Shown: in pieces, positions 5,167 through 7,469 of the stretch
Layout: every line of letters begins with the position of its first letter
Position numbering within the stretch: position 1 is the stretch's first letter
NCBI GenBank assembly: GCA_038520475.1
Contig: JBCBLF010000237.1
Coordinates: forward strand, 1-7,469
From: JBCCWF01 sp038520475
GTDB lineage: Bacteria; Cyanobacteriota; Cyanobacteriia; CAKZMO01
Length of the DNA: 7,469 bases
Direction of reading: 5' to 3'
Program-made: the position numbers and the translations under genes
Notes under the pieces: generated by a model
The model's database searches: none
Seen by the model: the letters and a program-made list of their open reading frames with translations, nothing else
What the model was told of the DNA's origin: nothing

Positions 5167-6876
5167 ATGAGCTTTCGTATGGACCGCCGCGCCTATGCTG
5201 AGACCTACGGGCCCACCGTGGGCGATCGCCTTCGGTTGGCTGATACTGACCTGATTATCGAAGTCGAGCGAGACTACACCACCTATGGCGACGAGGTGAA
5301 GTTTGGCGGCGGCAAAGTGATTCGGGATGGGATGGGACAATCACCCATTTCTCGGGAAGACGGGGCTGTCGATATGGTGATCACCAACGCACTGATCCTA
5401 GATTGGTGGGGCATTGTAAAAGCCGATATTGGCGTCAAAGACGGCAAAATTGAAAAAATAGGTAAAGCGGGAAACCCATACATTCAAGACAATGTGGACA
5501 TCATCATCGGTCCTAGTACGGAAGCTGTTGCAGGGGAAGGGATGATCCTCACGGCAGGGGGCATCGATGCTCACATTCACTTCATTTGTCCACAACAAAT
5601 CGAAACGGCGATCGCCTCAGGCGTAACGACTATGATTGGCGGCGGTACGGGGCCTGCAACTGGAACCAATGCAACCACCTGCACCCCAGGAGCCTGGAAC
5701 ATCTATCGAATGCTGCAAGCTGCCGATGCATTTCCATTGAACTTTGGATTTCTCGGAAAAGGGAACAGCGCTCAAACCCCTGGCTTAGTTGAGCAGGTTC
5801 AAGCGGGAGTCATTGGACTCAAACTCCATGAAGACTGGGGAACAACACCCGCTGCGATTGACACCTGCCTATCTGTGGCTGACGAGTACGATGTCCAGGT
5901 CGCGATTCATACCGACACGTTGAATGAATCGGGATTTGTGGAGCATACCATTGCTGCCTTTAAGAATCGGGCGATTCACACTTATCACACTGAAGGGGCA
6001 GGCGGGGGGCACGCTCCTGACATCATTAAAGTCTGTGGTGAAACCAATGTGTTGCCATCGTCAACCAACCCAACTCGTCCCTACACGGTCAACACCCTAG
6101 AAGAACACCTCGATATGTTGATGGTGTGTCACCATCTCAGCCGCAGCATTCCTGAAGATGTTGCCTTTGCCGAATCCCGCATCCGTCGCGAGACGATCGC
6201 CGCAGAAGACATCTTGCATGACCTAGGCGCATTCAGCATGATTGCTTCCGACTCTCAAGCGATGGGCCGAGTTGGGGAGGTCATTATAAGAACCTGGCAG
6301 ACCGCCCACAAAATGAAAGTTCAGCGAGGCGCACTGTCGGGCGACTCAGACCAAAACGATAACACCCGGGCGAAACGCTACGTCGCAAAATACACGATTA
6401 ACCCCGCAATTACGCACGGTATTTCGGATCATGTCGGTTCTGTAGAAGAAGGAAAGCTCGCTGACCTGTGTCTCTGGAAACCGGCAATGTTTGGCGTCAA
6501 GCCAGAAATTGTCATTAAAGGTGGGGCGATCGCCTGGGCTCAAATGGGCGATCCAAATGCGAGTATCCCTACTCCACAACCTATTCATATGCGTCCGATG
6601 TTTGGCAGCTTTGGAGGGGCGATCGCTGCCACGTCATTCACCTTTATGTCTCAAGCGGCAATCGACGCAGGAGTCAACGATCTCATTCGTCTCCAGAAGC
6701 CCGCAGCAGCCGTGAGCAACACGCGTCAAATCACCAAAGCAGACATGAAGCTCAACGCTTATCAACCTGACGTAGAGGTCGATCCAGAAACCTATGAAGT
6801 TCGAGCTGACGGGGAACTGCTAACCTGCGAACCCGCAACCGTGCTACCCATGACTCAACGCTACTTCTTGTTCTAA
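5167..6876 (+). CDS. ureC: Urease subunit alpha
   Basis: This is the catalytic subunit of the nickel urease, hydrolysing urea to ammonia and carbamate in the cytoplasm. The 569 residues are full family length. All key residues are present, offset by two from Klebsiella numbering: nickel ligands H136 and H138 (GGIDAHIHF), bridging carbamylated lysine K219 (GLKLHEDWG), H248 (VAIHTDTLNESG), H274 (HTEGAGGGHAPD) and D362 (SMIASDSQAMGR), plus flap residues C321 and H322 (MVCHHL). The N-terminal MDRRAYAETYGPTVGDR block is typical. Translation ends with adjacent stops TAA TAG. ureA, ureB and the ureD/E/F/G accessory genes are not next to it: upstream is a 395-bp divergent gap and downstream an unrelated hydrolase. 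Dispersed urease genes are known in cyanobacteria such as Synechocystis. Nitrogen control is plausible, but I saw no NtcA site. Four HIP1 octamers lie inside. Confidence 0.98.
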   Translation: MSFRMDRRAYAETYGPTVGDRLRLADTDLIIEVERDYTTYGDEVKFGGGKVIRDGMGQSPISREDGAVDMVITNALILDWWGIVKADIGVKDGKIEKIGKAGNPYIQDNVDIIIGPSTEAVAGEGMILTAGGIDAHIHFICPQQIETAIASGVTTMIGGGTGPATGTNATTCTPGAWNIYRMLQAADAFPLNFGFLGKGNSAQTPGLVEQVQAGVIGLKLHEDWGTTPAAIDTCLSVADEYDVQVAIHTDTLNESGFVEHTIAAFKNRAIHTYHTEGAGGGHAPDIIKVCGETNVLPSSTNPTRPYTVNTLEEHLDMLMVCHHLSRSIPEDVAFAESRIRRETIAAEDILHDLGAFSMIASDSQAMGRVGEVIIRTWQTAHKMKVQRGALSGDSDQNDNTRAKRYVAKYTINPAITHGISDHVGSVEEGKLADLCLWKPAMFGVKPEIVIKGGAIAWAQMGDPNASIPTPQPIHMRPMFGSFGGAIAATSFTFMSQAAIDAGVNDLIRLQKPAAAVSNTRQITKADMKLNAYQPDVEVDPETYEVRADGELLTCEPATVLPMTQRYFLF

Positions 6877-6932
6877 TAGGCATATATGTTCTTCTGAAGT
6901 CTGTCATTCAGTGGTCGATATCGGCTGCTAGC

Positions 6933-6970
6933 CAGAGTAATCTCTCGCCTACTCTGTTGATGGTTGTTTT
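6933..6970 (+). terminator. Possible ureC terminator
   Basis: CAGAGTA (6933-6939) and TACTCTG (6950-6956) form a perfect 7-bp stem with a 10-nt loop, starting 56 nt after the stop. A T-rich but interrupted run follows (TTGATGGTTGTTTT, 6957-6970). The stem is only moderately GC-rich, so efficiency is uncertain. Confidence 0.45.
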
Positions 6971-6999
6971 CTCTCGCACTCGTTTTATTCCCTAAACCT

Positions 7000-7469
7000 A
7001 TGCACCGATACTTCACGTCCTTTCGCTGGCTGGGTATGGCGATCGCCACGAGCGTTGCTCTCTTGCTGCTGACCGTTGGCCTTTCATCTCATCACCCCGT
7101 CCAAGCAGCATCACACGCCTCTCATACCGAGCTGCTATGGTACGGACAAGCAGCGTATAAGATTACGACTCCGTCAGGTAAAGTGCTGCTGGTTGACCCC
7201 TGGATTACAAATCCACTGAATCCGGATGGTGAAGAAGATTTAGCGAATCTTGGTCCTGTTGATTTGCTCCTTGTGACTCACGGCCATGGTGATCATGTCG
7301 GCAATTTGATGGCGATCGCTGAAGCCACTCAAGCCAAACTGGTCAGCACAGCTGATCTGGGGAGAGCCTTAGTCGCTGGAGGCTTCCCTGAAGACCTGTA
7401 TGGTTTCGATACTCGCGGTAACTTTGGGGGCGAGCTATCGCTTTTGGATGACGAGGTGAAAGTTGCGTT
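7000..7469 (+). CDS. Exported metallo-beta-lactamase-fold hydrolase, UPF0173-like (3' partial)
   Basis: The first 156 codons are present and the frame runs off the window end. Residues about 10-36 form a signal peptide (hydrophobic ATSVALLLLTVGL, probable cleavage after VQA). The mature part begins TELLWYGQAAYKITTPSGK and LLVDPWITNPLNP, then VDLLLVTHGHGDHVGN. H94, H96, D98 and H99 form the HxHxDH metal-binding motif of the metallo-beta-lactamase superfamily. The WYG...DPW...THGHGDH order matches the UPF0173/YtkL-like metal-dependent hydrolases, whose substrates are mostly unknown. Those proteins usually lack a signal peptide, so export is notable. The ATG at 7000 has no clear Shine-Dalgarno sequence; an in-frame TTG at 6964 would add 12 residues but is less likely. 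It lies 123 bp after ureC with a possible terminator between, so probably not an operon partner. Confidence 0.9.
   Translation, partial: MHRYFTSFRWLGMAIATSVALLLLTVGLSSHHPVQAASHASHTELLWYGQAAYKITTPSGKVLLVDPWITNPLNPDGEEDLANLGPVDLLLVTHGHGDHVGNLMAIAEATQAKLVSTADLGRALVAGGFPEDLYGFDTRGNFGGELSLLDDEVKVA

Larger units (their letters stand above)
1529..7319. repeat. HIP1 octamers (GCGATCGC), 14 copies
   Basis: Copies start at 1529, 2521, 2972, 3119, 3254, 4019, 4076, 4432, 5222, 5608, 6526, 6619, 7039 and 7312. All but the first are inside coding regions. HIP1 is a well-known over-represented palindrome of many cyanobacteria, and this density is the strongest taxonomic clue in the window. Confidence 0.95.

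Overview
The window looks like ordinary chromosome of a filamentous or Oscillatoriales/Leptolyngbya-type cyanobacterium. I count 14 copies of the octamer GCGATCGC (HIP1), where about 0.1 would be expected by chance. The gene content also fits: a pentapeptide-repeat protein, an exported TPR protein, a cyanobacterial-style fatty-acid-hydroxylase/short-chain-dehydrogenase fusion, and an intact urease alpha subunit. Genus-level placement is inference.

Layout. Bases 1-921 (+) hold the 3' part of a pentapeptide-repeat gene whose start lies before the window. It converges on a small two-helix membrane protein (918-1514, -), and the two stop codons share the same TTAA. Bases 1515-1786 are non-coding and hold a 23-bp perfect inverted repeat (1676-1730). 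Three further minus-strand genes follow: an unrecognised single-span membrane protein (1787-2260), an exported seven-TPR protein (2407-3351) and the hydroxylase/SDR fusion (3581-4771). A 27-bp imperfect tandem duplication (3482-3535) lies between the last two. The divergent gap 4772-5166 holds two clear stem-loops and one doubtful small ORF. ureC follows at 5167-6876 (+), complete and with every active-site residue present. A possible terminator comes next, then the 5' part of an exported metallo-beta-lactamase-fold hydrolase (7000 onward, +), which runs off the end.

How the genes relate. I see no single pathway. ureC has neither ureA/ureB nor accessory genes beside it, so its partners must be elsewhere, as in some cyanobacteria with dispersed urease genes. 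The minus-strand genes have gaps of 146-272 bp and look independently transcribed rather than a tight operon. I did not find a convincing new multi-gene system. The items most worth checking are the intergenic structures, the uncharacterised C-terminal domain of the pentapeptide protein, the unknown substrate of the fusion enzyme, and the signal peptide on the UPF0173-like hydrolase.
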